Shown here one piece after another: positions 1 through 9,804 of a stretch of 64,000 bases of DNA. Source of the DNA: Vanrija pseudolonga (taxonomy: Eukaryota; Basidiomycota; Tremellomycetes; Trichosporonales; Trichosporonaceae). Numbering within the stretch: position 1 is the stretch's first letter; each line of letters begins with the position of its first letter. The notes below the pieces were generated by a model. The model was given only the letters and a program-made list of their open reading frames with translations, did not search any database and was not told the origin of the DNA. Both the position numbers and the translations under genes were made by a program. Where the stretch lies: NCBI RefSeq assembly GCF_020906515.1, contig NC_085851.1, positions 806,001 to 870,000 of the forward strand, written 5' to 3'.

Positions 1-668
1 GACTCCGACTCCGACCCGATCTCGACCCCCCACCACCACAACCTCAACCCGCCCCCCACGCCTCCACACCCGAAGCTAGCGTGATGCATTGTATGGGCGA
101 TGCGGCGCGCCGTGGCGTGCGGCGTGTAGAGGGCTGGGATTGACACTGCTGATCAAATGACTGATGCAGGGAGGAGGCGAGCAACATTGTTTTCTTGGGC
201 GGGTGTAGTGCGGCGTTGCAACGCTGCCGCGGTGGCCCATCTGTCACAGGCCCTCGGTATCGGTGGCCGCCGCCCTACGCCTCGTGCTAACCCCGAAGAT
301 TCCTCGCCCACACGCACGCGCCGTGCAGATGGCACCAAGCTCGAGCCACAGCCCATATGAGGAAGTGAGCAGCCCACGCTCCAAGCACACCAATGTGCTA
401 GCTTTGTCGGCTACGGAATAACAGTTGTACTGTTACTCCCTCTGGCCCGCACGGCGGGGGTTCGAGCCCGCAAGCTGGATCCGGACCTGTCTCAGGAGGA
501 AGGAGATTGGCGGCCGGGGTCTGGGAGTGGGTGAGATGCTCTTTTATGGGTGCTGGCTGTCTGTCAATGGAGCCAGCGGGTCCGCCCGGATCGACGGTAG
601 GCCCGGGCATGTGGGCCTAGTCATCGGTGGCAGACCAGATGCTATCGTACACCCCTACAAGCCATTCA
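1..668. other. no gene seen (5' end of window)
   Basis: Only short, unrelated reading frames occur here and none shows a coherent domain or a consistent splice pattern. It lies downstream of the minus-strand membrane-protein gene that ends at 669. A perfect hairpin with a GTTCGAG loop near 462-480 resembles a tRNA T-arm, but the rest of a tRNA is missing. Confidence 0.5.
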
Positions 669-1555
669 CTAATTGTCCAGAGAGATCTTCCGCACACCCA
701 TGTCGCTCAGCTCGCTGTCGCGATGCCGGCTCGGCACGTCGTAGCCCCACTCGGCGAGTAACACAAGGCTTCGGCGGAACCCGCCCCGGAAGCGGCGGCG
801 CACATGTGTAAACTCCCAGATCAACCAGGTCGTGATCAAGCCCCAACAGAGCCACGCGAGCGCCAGCGCAACGCTAATAACTGCTCGCAGCGACCGGCCC
901 TCCTCGGCATACCAGAGCACGACGAACGTCGTGGCCACGGCGAGCGCGACGACGCCGAGCAGCCAGAAGACGCCGAGGAAGCACAGGTCGGCGAGGACGG
1001 TGACGAAGGCGGAGGCGGGGCATCGGGCGCGGACGACGAGGCTGGGGGTGTGTGTCAGCGGTGGAAGTGGAGCTGGGCCGTGGCGACTCACAAGGATATC
1101 AGGTATACCGCCAAGGGCGCGAGCCACGCCAGTCCCACAGCGGCACCGACGCTCGCGTCTGACAATGGCGGGTGTGGCTCGGCCGCCCACTGGCGCTTGT
1201 ACGGCACGGGTTCTGGCGGGGCAGTGGGCTCTGGCGGCGCCTGTATTGTTGCTATTGTCGGCACGACGTCCCGGCGCGTCGGCGCGCCCGTCCGCGTGAT
1301 GGTCGTCGTCCGCACCGGCGCGCCGCCGCTGTTCCACCCCTGCGCGGCGATCGTCTGGGTGTACGTGTACACTGTAGGCTGGGTTATCCTGTCGTAGTCG
1401 GCTGCGAGGCCGGCGTGAGCGGGCTGGCTGGCTGCGCGGAACGACGACTCACACTTGCTCGTGGCGAAGGTGTACCCCATCAGCGGGAGCGCGAGCAGCG
1501 TGCAGCCCAGCAGCGCTCCACACAGGCCGGTCTGGATGTGGATCGCGGAGCGCAT
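669..1555 (-). CDS. four-transmembrane-segment protein, function unknown
   Basis: Two exons (1555-1092 and 1041-669) joined across a 50-nt GTGAGT...CAG intron give 278 residues in perfect phase. The start at 1555 opens directly into a hydrophobic segment (about residues 8-28). A Thr/Pro-rich loop of about 100 residues follows, probably on the outer or lumenal side. Three more hydrophobic segments lie near 138-157, 166-190 and 200-222, then a basic, polar C-terminal tail of about 50 residues. The layout of one TM, a large loop and three more TMs recalls small fungal plasma-membrane proteins of the SUR7/PalI or MARVEL kind, but I see no diagnostic motif and do not assign a family. A longer in-frame start at 1702 exists; I prefer 1555 because the extra segment is not signal-like. 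Confidence 0.72.
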
Positions 1556-2030
1556 CGGGGGCGGGGTGGGGCAAGCATGCTCTAGCGGCGGAGTGGCATA
1601 GATGTACATATGTACTTGGGTGTAGTGCACGCCAGTCAGACGGAGACGGAGACGGACAAGTGCACCCAGCCGAGGCAGTGACGGGCATACCGACACTGCC
1701 ACCCCCTGCCCCGCGCGGCCCCGGTGCGGGCGGCGACGGGGCCGCGAGACCGCCGACCACCGTCAATCGTGCCCAGCGCAGATACTTGTGCTTGTTGCGA
1801 CGGTGTGATCGGGCTGCTGATAATTAATGCTTGGGAGGGATGCATGCACTGGAATAGAAGGGTGTGGCGAGTCGTCATCGCCTCAATCACCGACTGGCGG
1901 CTTGCGTCCTCGCCTCGCCGTAGCTCCGAGCGAGGCTTAGTGTTGCACTTCGCGCTCGAACTATGCGGTGAACAGCACTGGAGGCCGAGCAGCGTCGGGG
2001 TTGTCCACTCGTCGTCGGGGAGCTCTGTCG
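1556..2030. other. no confident gene
   Basis: This is upstream sequence of the four-TM gene. Small frames on both strands lack domain signal. AT-rich patches around 1818-1830 could belong to the promoter, but I cannot point to a specific element. Confidence 0.35.
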
Positions 2031-2674
2031 TCACCATCGAGCCCAGGGAGCGGGGAGTCGAGCGGCGCGTCGAGCCGACGCGCCGAGCAGCCTGCCCATG
2101 GGCCACATCGCGCGCACACCCGGCGCGGTGCGGCTCCGAACCTGCACGCAGGCTACACAGCGAGCGTCAAACGCCTCATGGTAGCGAAACACGCCCTTCA
2201 CCCCACCCCCGCCAGCGCGGACCGTGAAGTGGTCCTTCCACCCCGCAACGGGCAGGAGCACGCCCACCTCGGCACAGGGGATGATCCCAAAGCCGGCGCA
2301 GTAGCCAGGATCGCCGAGCACGCCGACGGTATCGTCGCCAGCGATGTCCAAGGCACTACCCGGGCAGGCAGCAAGATCAAACGGCATGTCTCACTCAGTT
2401 CACCGATGATCCGTGGCAGCTTCCGGCGGCACAGTCTACCACCTCCTTCCTCGTCCATCCCATCGTCCTCGTCATCTACGACCCTCTGCATCTCATCTAC
2501 AGCACATTCTGCGCCGTGTCCAGGAACAGACCTGTATGCATCGGCCTTGACATTAAGGTGGACGATGATGTCTTCTCGGCGCGGTTCAGAACACTCGCGG
2601 AGGGTTTCAGCCCTTCCGCGGTCTGTCGGTTGAAGCTGTCTGCTGGAACCGCAGCCTCCCGGGTTACGGCACAC
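2031..2674 (-). pseudogene. possible multi-exon or decayed gene, unrecognised
   Basis: Two overlapping frames on the minus strand look coding in composition. One (about 2540-2390) reads acidic then basic, including VVDDEDDGMDEEGG and LCRRKLPRIIGELSE. The other (2387 to about 2127) is Cys/Gly-rich, with GYCAGFGIIPCAEVGVLL and GWKDHFTVRAGGGGVKG, and uses C/G third positions like neighbouring genes. They are in different frames. Either a short intron joins them or the gene is broken; I found no splice pair that connects them cleanly. No family recognised. It could also be chance open frame in GC-rich DNA. Confidence 0.28.
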
Positions 2675-2916
2675 GCACTGTCTCGCACTCTGTCATTGCT
2701 GCTGGGTGCGTTTCTGGCGCTCGCTCCACTGCTCATGCGGCGGGACTCCCGCCCTGGTTTGAGTTCGCCGGGCGAGACAACATTGCGGGCGAGGCACTGT
2801 GCTCGGCCCAAACATCGCAGCAGCAAAGGCGATGGCGAGCAGAGGTGCCGCGGCAACATGCACAGGACTGTATTCTGTTTTACTCTTGATCTCTTGCACG
2901 TACGCACGCATTAACG

Positions 2917-4084
2917 ATGGTCACAGTAGCAGCGGCAGGCTTGCTGTTCGCGGCCTGCGCGGCAGCCGCACCGACATTGCTCGACTCGCGCGCCGAGGAC
3001 ATACTCGCGGCGTCCCTCCTGCAGACCCGCGACCTGCCTATCGACCCACAGACGGCTGAGGCGATTGCCCAGCAGGCCGAACGCGGCTTCCTCGACGGGC
3101 TGTTCAACAACAAGTACACGAACGGGCCGGCATTCGACGTCTCGGCGACAAGCGGCGAGTGGGCACAGTGGGCACACTACCAGGCGTAAGTGATGCCACC
3201 ATCAGCCAGCGAGCGTACGTCTCGCTCACACCACGCCACAGCGCCGTCTATTGCGGACCCCAAAAGTTCAACAACTGGCAGTGTGGAGCCAACTGTGACG
3301 CAGTAGGCCCAAACAACGTCGTCGTCGGCAGCGGGGGCGACAACGAGGCGAATCCGTGGTGTGAGTGGAGTTGATGGCAAGGTTGTTGTTTTAGGCGTCT
3401 CGCTCACCGCACCACCCAGGGTACGTTGTCGACCGCGGCGACACGCTCGTCATAGCCATCACGGGCACCAACACGCAGTCGCCGTTGTCGATAGGCGTCG
3501 ACCTCAACTTTTTGCTTGTTCCGCCGGACCCCGCTCTGTTCCCCGGGGCAGCAGGTGTGCTCGTGCACGCCGGGTTTCACGACGCGTTCCGTCGCATGGC
3601 GCCGGGGCTGACGGCCGCCGTGCGCAAGGGGCTCGCGGCGGCGACGCCAGGCACTCGGCGGCGCGTCACCGTGCTCGGGCACTCGCTGGGCGGGGCAATC
3701 GGGCACCTCGTTGCTGTTTACCTCGCGCGGTTGCTAGGCGACCAGGCAGACGTGTACGCGCGTGTCTTTGCGTCTCCACGGGTCGGGAATCCCGCGTGGG
3801 CCAACTATGTCGACGCGACGCTCGGCGACCGCGCCCAGCACATTGTCAACTTCAACGACCCGGTGCCGCACCTGCCCCCCAAGGACTGGGGATGGCGCCA
3901 GAGCTCAAACGAGGTCTGGATCCCACAGATCGGCAGCCCCGAGCTCCGCCTCTGCAGCGGCCAAGAAAACACCAAATGCTCCGACTCGCTCAACTTTGGC
4001 TTTGCGCTCATCACCAGTCTGATCAAGTACATGGACGCTGATGTGCATTCCGGGCCGTACGCCGGCGTCAGGCTCAAGTGTTAA
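2917..4084 (+). CDS. secreted class 3 (alpha/beta-hydrolase) lipase
   Basis: Three exons (2917-3185, 3242-3360, 3420-4084) encode 350 residues. Introns are 56 and 59 nt with GTAAGT and GTGAGT donors, and phases fit. Residues 1-17 form a signal peptide ending in ACAAAAP. The mature protein has the class 3 lipase layout: YVVDRGDTLVIAITGT, a short lid region, then the nucleophile elbow GHSLGG at about residue 217. A candidate catalytic Asp lies in FNDPVPHLPP and a late His in DADVHSGPY. It should hydrolyse acylglycerols outside the cell. It stands alone, with no lipase-specific neighbour. The family call is firm; substrate preference cannot be read from sequence. Confidence 0.9.
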
Positions 4085-5935
4085 AGGTCTTGCTTGTTTC
4101 GAAGTTATGGGTCCGAGGAACGGGGGGTAGTGCGGGTGGTGAGTATCAAGCTCGAGGGTTTCGGATTTTGGATGGGCGGCCGCGACGTAGACTTTCGGGG
4201 TGGCGTCGACGCCATACCGGTCAGCCTGGACATGTGTATGTATTCCAGCAGTGGCAGCCGTCCAGTCATCTAGGGAGATGTGCGGGGCAGTGAGGTAGTA
4301 GTGGGCGCGGTGTACATGGTTTCGGGAATGCGGCGGATGATGCCCAAGCCGCAGTGTTGACTTCTGGGGTGGCGGTGGGTGGAGCGGCAACGATCAAGCT
4401 CTGACGCATGTGTTGTTTGTTCTTTTTACCACGCCGCCCTTAACGTGCGGCGGCGCGTGGTGGACGCTGACGGCGGTGACGACGTCGTCGTCAGCATCAG
4501 CAGTGGTCTGGCCATACTGGCACGCACACAAGGTTTGCGCTTGTCGCGTATGCAGCAAACAACTGGCTCGCTTGCTGTCTCAGATGTTTGTGTTTGGGGC
4601 TTGTCTTTTTGTGTTTGGGGTGGTGCAAGGTCCACACCATACCACACAGCAGTGCGCTGCCTAGCCAGCAACCACGCTCTCTCACCACCTCAAACACACC
4701 CTTGCCCACCACCCTCTGCAGGGCGTGGATTATGATGACTGGCCTGACTCTCGTTTGGACCCATTAGGGGAGGCCTTGTAGGGGCGACAAAGGCCTCTTT
4801 ACCTTGTGTGTATTTTGCAACTGCCGGGGCTGGCTGGTTGGCTGCCGTCACCGCCGATCTGATACACCAGGAGTAGCAACAGAGCAACGCGAGGGGCCCA
4901 GGAATGCCGGAGCGACCGGGGGCTCGGGGGGACCAGACCAGCTCGTCAGCCGCACTGGTTCCAAAGTCTCGTCGCTGTGCACTGTCAAGGAGACGCACAC
5001 GAACACTCCATTGGACGTGTACGGTGACGAAAGTGACGATTTTCGCGTCGACAGGGTCGGCCGATCTTGCCGTTATTACATGGCTTGCACGGATACGGGA
5101 GGGCGGGAGAGGCGAGGCAGAGGTCGAGGGTTTGTGTATGCTGGTTTGGTGCCGAGGCCTAGATCGTAGGTGCATAAAGTTTGGCGCCCCTTCTTGTTAC
5201 CATGCGGGCGTTTCAATGCCGCCGCCGGAGGTGCAGAGTGTGCAAGGAGCCGCAGGGACGGTATGAGAGGGAGCCGGGCAGAGGTCAGGACGAGGACGAG
5301 GACGAGGACGACGAGGACGAGGGTGGCATTTTGCTTACGACGCCGACGCGACGTGTTTCGAGTTTCAGGGAATTTGGTGGCGCCACTGACCTTTACCCGC
5401 ACAACACGCGCGCGTCGCAATTCCACCACTGCGCCCTTTTGGTCGTCGTCGTGCGTGGTAACAAGACAGAGGGTGCACACTCTGCAAAAGAGGGCAAACA
5501 CGAGGCCAAGAGGTGTGTGTGATCGTCTCGACGTGTGTTGCGCCCACGCGCTGCTCCTCCTGGCCTCGTCTCCGGGCATTTCGTACTCTCGGGTCACGGA
5601 CAAGGTTGCTCCCCCTGCCCTGGCCCTTCGCGTTCCTCCCAACCCCGGTCGTGAGCGTGAAGAGACGAAACAGACTCGCAAACCCAACACTAACTCTCTG
5701 TCTGTCGGTTCGTTCTCAACACACTCACTGTCCTTGACTCACATAGGTACATAGGTAACTGGCGGTCGCTGAAGTGTGTTGTTTCTTCATCCTTCAAGAA
5801 CCCCATCCTCTCCACATTCGTTTGGATCGCCCTCCCCCCCCTCTCCTTCTCCTTCCTCCCCCTCCCTCTTCGCTCGTCGCCGGTCGACCTGCAATAACGT
5901 ACCTCTACCCACGACCCCGCCCCCGTTCTCCCATA
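4085..5935. other. 1.85 kb intergenic region
   Basis: I see no convincing gene. A short acidic-coding GAC/GAG triplet repeat lies at about 5289-5323. The stretch 5800-5935 is strongly pyrimidine-rich (runs of C and CT) on the plus strand and probably forms promoter and 5' UTR of the DUF1996 gene, since CT-rich leaders are common before highly expressed fungal genes. Several minus-strand open frames (for example 3905-4390) were judged to be chance. Confidence 0.4.
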
Positions 5936-8059
5936 ATGATCAAGACTGCTCTTGCGTTCAAGGCCCTGTGGGCCTTGGCTGGCGTCACCATGGTCGATGC
6001 CTCGTTCTGGGTCATCCCCGACATTCAGATTCTGACGACGGCCCGTATGGACCCCATCGTCTCGCCCGGAAAGGTGGCCCCCCACTCGCACACCATCTCT
6101 GGTGCCTCCAACTTCCGTTCGGTTCTCAACACGCCCGAGGAGCAGCAGAACGCCGTCTGCTCGACCGCCCCCATTCAGGCCGACAAGTCCAACTACTGGT
6201 CTCCTCAGATCTTCTTCATCAACAAGGACAACGAGTATGAGCACCTCAGCCCCGGCAGCCGTGTCTACTACTTTGCCCCCGAGAACTCGATTGCCTTCCC
6301 CAAGGGTATGCGCATGATCTCTGGTATCGCCAACGAGCGCAACCCCAGTGCCCTCAGGTCCCAGGGTGTCTTCATGGACTGTGACGAGCGCCCTGGTGGC
6401 ACCGACTGGCTCCCGAACGGCACCGTCTACCCCACCGCTTGCAACTCGATCCACACCAACGTCTTCATGCCCTCGTGTGGCTGGGCCAACCAGTCGCTCG
6501 ACTCGTGGGACCACTTCTCGCACCTCACCTGGCCCATCAACCACGGTGGTGGCCAGGTCTGGGAGAACCTCGTCGAGTCCACCTGCCCCCCCTCGCACCC
6601 CATCAAGTACCCGACCATGATGGTTCAGTTCAACTACTGGACTTCGCCGCGCCAGAGGGAGCAGTGGAAGACGGACGGCAGCCCCAACTTTATCCTCGCC
6701 AACGGTGACACTACTGGCCAGACCTTCCACGTCGACTTTGTCTCTGGCTGGGATGAGGACGTCCTCAACAACGCTATCAAAACTTGCGGTGACATTGGCG
6801 ACAGGATCGGAGACTGCGCGGCCTTCAAGCCCTCGGTCGACAGGGACCGCGCCAACAACTGCGCCCTCCAGAGCATGCTCCCTGCCGAGGAGGTTGGTTT
6901 CAACAAGCCCCTCAAGAACTTGCCCGGCTGCAACCCTGTCTGGGGCCTCGAGACCAACGTCAAGCCCAACGACTGCCCGTGGCACACTGGTGACCCCGGA
7001 TGGACTGCTCCTCAGGGATCGTACGCCGACAACTGGCGCACCATGCCCCTTGCCATGGACCTGAACAGCTCGGTCGTCCTTCCTCACAAGCTCCGCACCT
7101 TTGGCCAGCCCGACGTCGTCACCTACAACGGCATGTACGGCAGTGGTCTTCTTGCCACTTGGCCCAACGACTACACCGGCGACGTTGTTGAGAAGGGCAC
7201 CTTTGACGACTTCAAGGCCAACTCGAACGGTGCCACGGCCGTCAACAAGCAGTGCCAGGCTGCTGGCCTCAAGGACTCGTCTGCTTGGACTGGCTTGCAG
7301 CCTCCTACCATTGTCGGCCAGGACAAGTGGTCGCCCCTCAAGGACTTCCCCAAGACCTTCACCTGGCTCAACAAGGTTCCCCAGAAGACCGAGAACGCCT
7401 ACCTCAACTTCCCCGACGACCTCCCCCGCCCCACCGACGGATCCGCGAACGACGTGTACAACTTTACCGGACCTGACGGCAAGCCCATGCAGCAGGTTGC
7501 CGCTGCCCCTACGCCCGCCACGGCTCCGGTTAGCTCTAACTCTGGTTCTTCGGAGGCCAAGCCCACCGGCGTCTCGTCGTCTTCGGAGTCTGCTTCGTCT
7601 TCGGACTCTGCTTCCTCTTCTGGCTCTGGCACCGCTGCCGCTCCCACCTTCAGCGGCGCCGCTGCCCCCGTCAAGAACGTCAACCAGCTCAACGTCGCCG
7701 CGGACGGCCCGTCGCTTTCTTCGAACGTCACGGGCACTGCCACCCCTTCGGTTGTCAACGCTGCTGCCGAGGGTGGCGCCGCTCCTACTGGCGCCCCCGC
7801 TGGTGAGGCCTACGGCGCCGGTGGTGCTGGTGCCGGTGGCGCTCCTTCCCCCTCCGCCGGCAGCTCTGGCACCAAGGCCGCCGAGGTCTCGGGATCGTCG
7901 TCCTCGACGACCGCCACCACTACCGACGGCGCCGCCGCCGGCACTGCCGCTCCTACTGGCAACGGCGCTTCGCCCGCCCCCGGCGGCACCCAGCCTACTG
8001 CCAAGCCCGGCCGCTGCAGGCGCAAGACCCGCCGCGGCCTCGACAAGCGCCGCCTCTAA
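5936..8059 (+). CDS. secreted DUF1996 protein with long Ser/Ala/Gly-rich tail
   Basis: One uninterrupted exon of 707 residues. I chose the ATG at 5936 because it opens a signal peptide (MIKTALAFKALWALAGVTMVDA) and sits after a CT-rich leader; the open frame itself starts earlier. DUF1996 covers about residues 22-310: FWVIPDIQILTTARMDPIVS, then GKVAPHSHTISGASNF, and the His/Trp-rich core SWDHFSHLTWP. The domain is fungal and secreted; its biochemical role is not established. After about residue 520 the protein becomes Ser/Ala/Gly/Pro/Thr-rich, likely O-glycosylated. It does not end in a GPI signal but in a strongly basic tail with CRRKTRRGLDKRRL, which is unusual for a wall protein. An 818-codon open frame on the opposite strand is a codon-bias shadow. 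Confidence 0.9.
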   Translation: MIKTALAFKALWALAGVTMVDASFWVIPDIQILTTARMDPIVSPGKVAPHSHTISGASNFRSVLNTPEEQQNAVCSTAPIQADKSNYWSPQIFFINKDNEYEHLSPGSRVYYFAPENSIAFPKGMRMISGIANERNPSALRSQGVFMDCDERPGGTDWLPNGTVYPTACNSIHTNVFMPSCGWANQSLDSWDHFSHLTWPINHGGGQVWENLVESTCPPSHPIKYPTMMVQFNYWTSPRQREQWKTDGSPNFILANGDTTGQTFHVDFVSGWDEDVLNNAIKTCGDIGDRIGDCAAFKPSVDRDRANNCALQSMLPAEEVGFNKPLKNLPGCNPVWGLETNVKPNDCPWHTGDPGWTAPQGSYADNWRTMPLAMDLNSSVVLPHKLRTFGQPDVVTYNGMYGSGLLATWPNDYTGDVVEKGTFDDFKANSNGATAVNKQCQAAGLKDSSAWTGLQPPTIVGQDKWSPLKDFPKTFTWLNKVPQKTENAYLNFPDDLPRPTDGSANDVYNFTGPDGKPMQQVAAAPTPATAPVSSNSGSSEAKPTGVSSSSESASSSDSASSSGSGTAAAPTFSGAAAPVKNVNQLNVAADGPSLSSNVTGTATPSVVNAAAEGGAAPTGAPAGEAYGAGGAGAGGAPSPSAGSSGTKAAEVSGSSSSTTATTTDGAAAGTAAPTGNGASPAPGGTQPTAKPGRCRRKTRRGLDKRRL

Positions 8060-8674
8060 GCGGTTGCTGTTTGTTGCGCGGCGGTTTGTATACCCCCATC
8101 TTGTCGCATCTAAACATACTTCGCATTTTATCTTCCATCCATTCACGCGTCCTATTGAGTTAGGGTTGCCTTTCGACGTTCAGCCTGCTTGCAGGCGGGC
8201 GTGCTCTGGTGGCGATGTATCGTTTGTTTAAGAAAGAGAGGTGTGGGCGAGTTACTGACCTGAATCTGGTTGCCGCTGACGAGGAATGCCACACTGAGGC
8301 CATGTTTCAAGTCGGCATTGCGATCACTGGCGCCATTGTCGCCGCAGTCTAGTCTATCTTATCCGACGACAGAGAGTGGGCCGCAAGTAGCGTGCAAGGT
8401 GTTTGAACCCACGTCGCCGAGGCCAGCACCGAGAGACCCTTGCTCGATCCCTCCCTCGCGCTTCGGACTCCGGATTACGCATTTGGGCGGCGCGGGGCAC
8501 ATGTCGGCCTTTTAGTCAACATTGTCGTCCGAGGCCAGTGCGGCGTGTAGCAGGCAGCCGTCACGCCATCGACACGAGCCAGTAGTGGACGCGCCGGCGT
8601 TGCTCTCTGGATAGATAAGTAAGAGCGAGCAGGAGTGTCGAATCGCACGCACACCCTCCCCTCCCTCCCCCGCC
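8060..8674. other. intergenic region before the 2OG dioxygenase
   Basis: No gene seen. The first part should hold the 3' UTR of the DUF1996 gene. The last 70 bases carry GATA sites and a pyrimidine-rich run just before the next ATG. Confidence 0.45.
8610..8619 (+). promoter_or_regulatory. paired GATA sites
   Basis: GATAGATAAG, two overlapping GATA cores, lies 56 bases before the dioxygenase start. Fungal nitrogen-response and other GATA factors bind such pairs. It could also act as a TATA-like element. Confidence 0.35.
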
Positions 8675-9739
8675 ATGCCTGCCGCCGCCCTCCCAATCCT
8701 CGACCTCGCGCTCCTCTCACAAGGCGAAGCCGCGTCCCAGCGCTTCCGGGACGAGCTCACACGCGTAACGCACGAAGTGGGCTTCTTCTACCTTGTCAAC
8801 AGCGGGCTGTCGGCCGACCTCCAGCAGCGCATGCTGGCCACCACGCGCGCCTTCTTCGCGCTGCCAGACGAGCAAAAGCTCGCGATCCACAACGTCAAGT
8901 CGCGCCATTTCCGGGGGTACACGCGCCTCGGCGCGGAGCAGACGTACGGCCGCCCCGACTGGCGCGAGCAGGTCGACATGGCGCCTGAGCGGGACCCGAT
9001 CCCAGAAGAGCCAGTGTACAACCTGCTTGTCGGGCCGAACCAGTGGCCCAAGGCGCTGCCCCAGCTTCGCGCCGTGTGCGAGGAGTGGCAGGCCGTGCTC
9101 TACGACGTGAGCTACAAGCTGCTGCGGGCGTGGGCGCAGTCGCTCGGCGCCGGCGCAGACTACTTTGACGGGCCGTTCGCCGACCCCTTCCACCACATGA
9201 AGATTGTGCGATACCCCGGCGCCGCGCGCGCCAACACCCAAGGCGTAGGCACGCACACGGACAGCGGCTTCCTCACGCTGCTGTGGATAGAGGAGGGCAA
9301 GGGCGGCCTGCAGGTCCAGCTGCGGGACGGGAGCTGGATCGACGCCCCGCCGCTCAAGGACGCGCTCGTCGTCAACATTGGCGAGATGCTCCAGGTCTGG
9401 GCGGGCGGGTACTTGCGCGCGACGCCGCACCGCGTCGTGAGCCCGCTCGCGCCGGACGACCGCGTGTCGGTGCCCTTCTTCTTCAACCCCAGCTTGGACA
9501 CCACGTTCCCGCCGTTCTCGCTCCCGTCCGAGCTGGCCGCCAAGGCGCGCGAGAAGGTCGTGGCCGACGACCCGCGCAACCCGCTGTTCGAGCTGTACGG
9601 CTGGAACGCGCTCAAGGCGCGGCTTAAGAGCCACCCCGACGTCGCGGAGGCGCACCATGCCGAACTGGTCAAGCAGGGGGTGGCGGGAGCCGACGTGCGC
9701 ATCGTGTCGGAGGATACGGGAGTGCCGGCTGAGATCTAG
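8675..9739 (+). CDS. 2-oxoglutarate/Fe(II) dioxygenase, isopenicillin-N-synthase-like
   Basis: Single exon, 354 residues, the usual length of the family. The N-terminal DIOX_N block (PILDLALLSQ..., VGFFYLVNSGL) is followed by the double-stranded beta-helix core. The iron ligands are visible: His and Asp in GTHTDSG (about residues 194-196) and His in ATPHRVVS (about 251). The 2-oxoglutarate-binding Arg is in DDRVSVPFF (about 263). It should be a cytosolic oxygenase coupling oxidation of a small molecule to 2-oxoglutarate decarboxylation. Fungal members act on diverse substrates, so the substrate is unknown. It converges tail-to-tail on the ThuA-like gene, with about 65 bp between stop codons. 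Confidence 0.92.
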   Translation: MPAAALPILDLALLSQGEAASQRFRDELTRVTHEVGFFYLVNSGLSADLQQRMLATTRAFFALPDEQKLAIHNVKSRHFRGYTRLGAEQTYGRPDWREQVDMAPERDPIPEEPVYNLLVGPNQWPKALPQLRAVCEEWQAVLYDVSYKLLRAWAQSLGAGADYFDGPFADPFHHMKIVRYPGAARANTQGVGTHTDSGFLTLLWIEEGKGGLQVQLRDGSWIDAPPLKDALVVNIGEMLQVWAGGYLRATPHRVVSPLAPDDRVSVPFFFNPSLDTTFPPFSLPSELAAKAREKVVADDPRNPLFELYGWNALKARLKSHPDVAEAHHAELVKQGVAGADVRIVSEDTGVPAEI

Positions 9740-9804
9740 GAGGGAGAGGGGAGAGGCAGCACAGCTCTATCATCGCATATGCATTGTTCAGTACAGTTTG
9801 TCTA

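Noticed and set aside
455-485. tRNA T-arm-like hairpin (GCGGG, GGTTCGAG, CCCGC)
   Set aside because: The loop is 8 nt rather than 7, and no D-arm, anticodon arm or acceptor stem pairs around it.
3905-4390. 161-codon minus-strand frame overlapping the lipase 3' end
   Set aside because: Parts look mildly coding-like, but it overlaps the lipase exon, lacks any domain, and has no splice signals.
5690-8146. 818-codon open frame antisense to the DUF1996 gene
   Set aside because: It is Arg/Gly/Val-rich low-complexity sequence with no domain. It is explained by the strong C/G third-position bias of the sense gene, which has a signal peptide and a known domain.
8385-8420. GGGTTCAAAC motif on the minus strand, tRNA-like
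   Set aside because: The T-stem does not pair (position 61 is not C) and no cloverleaf can be drawn.
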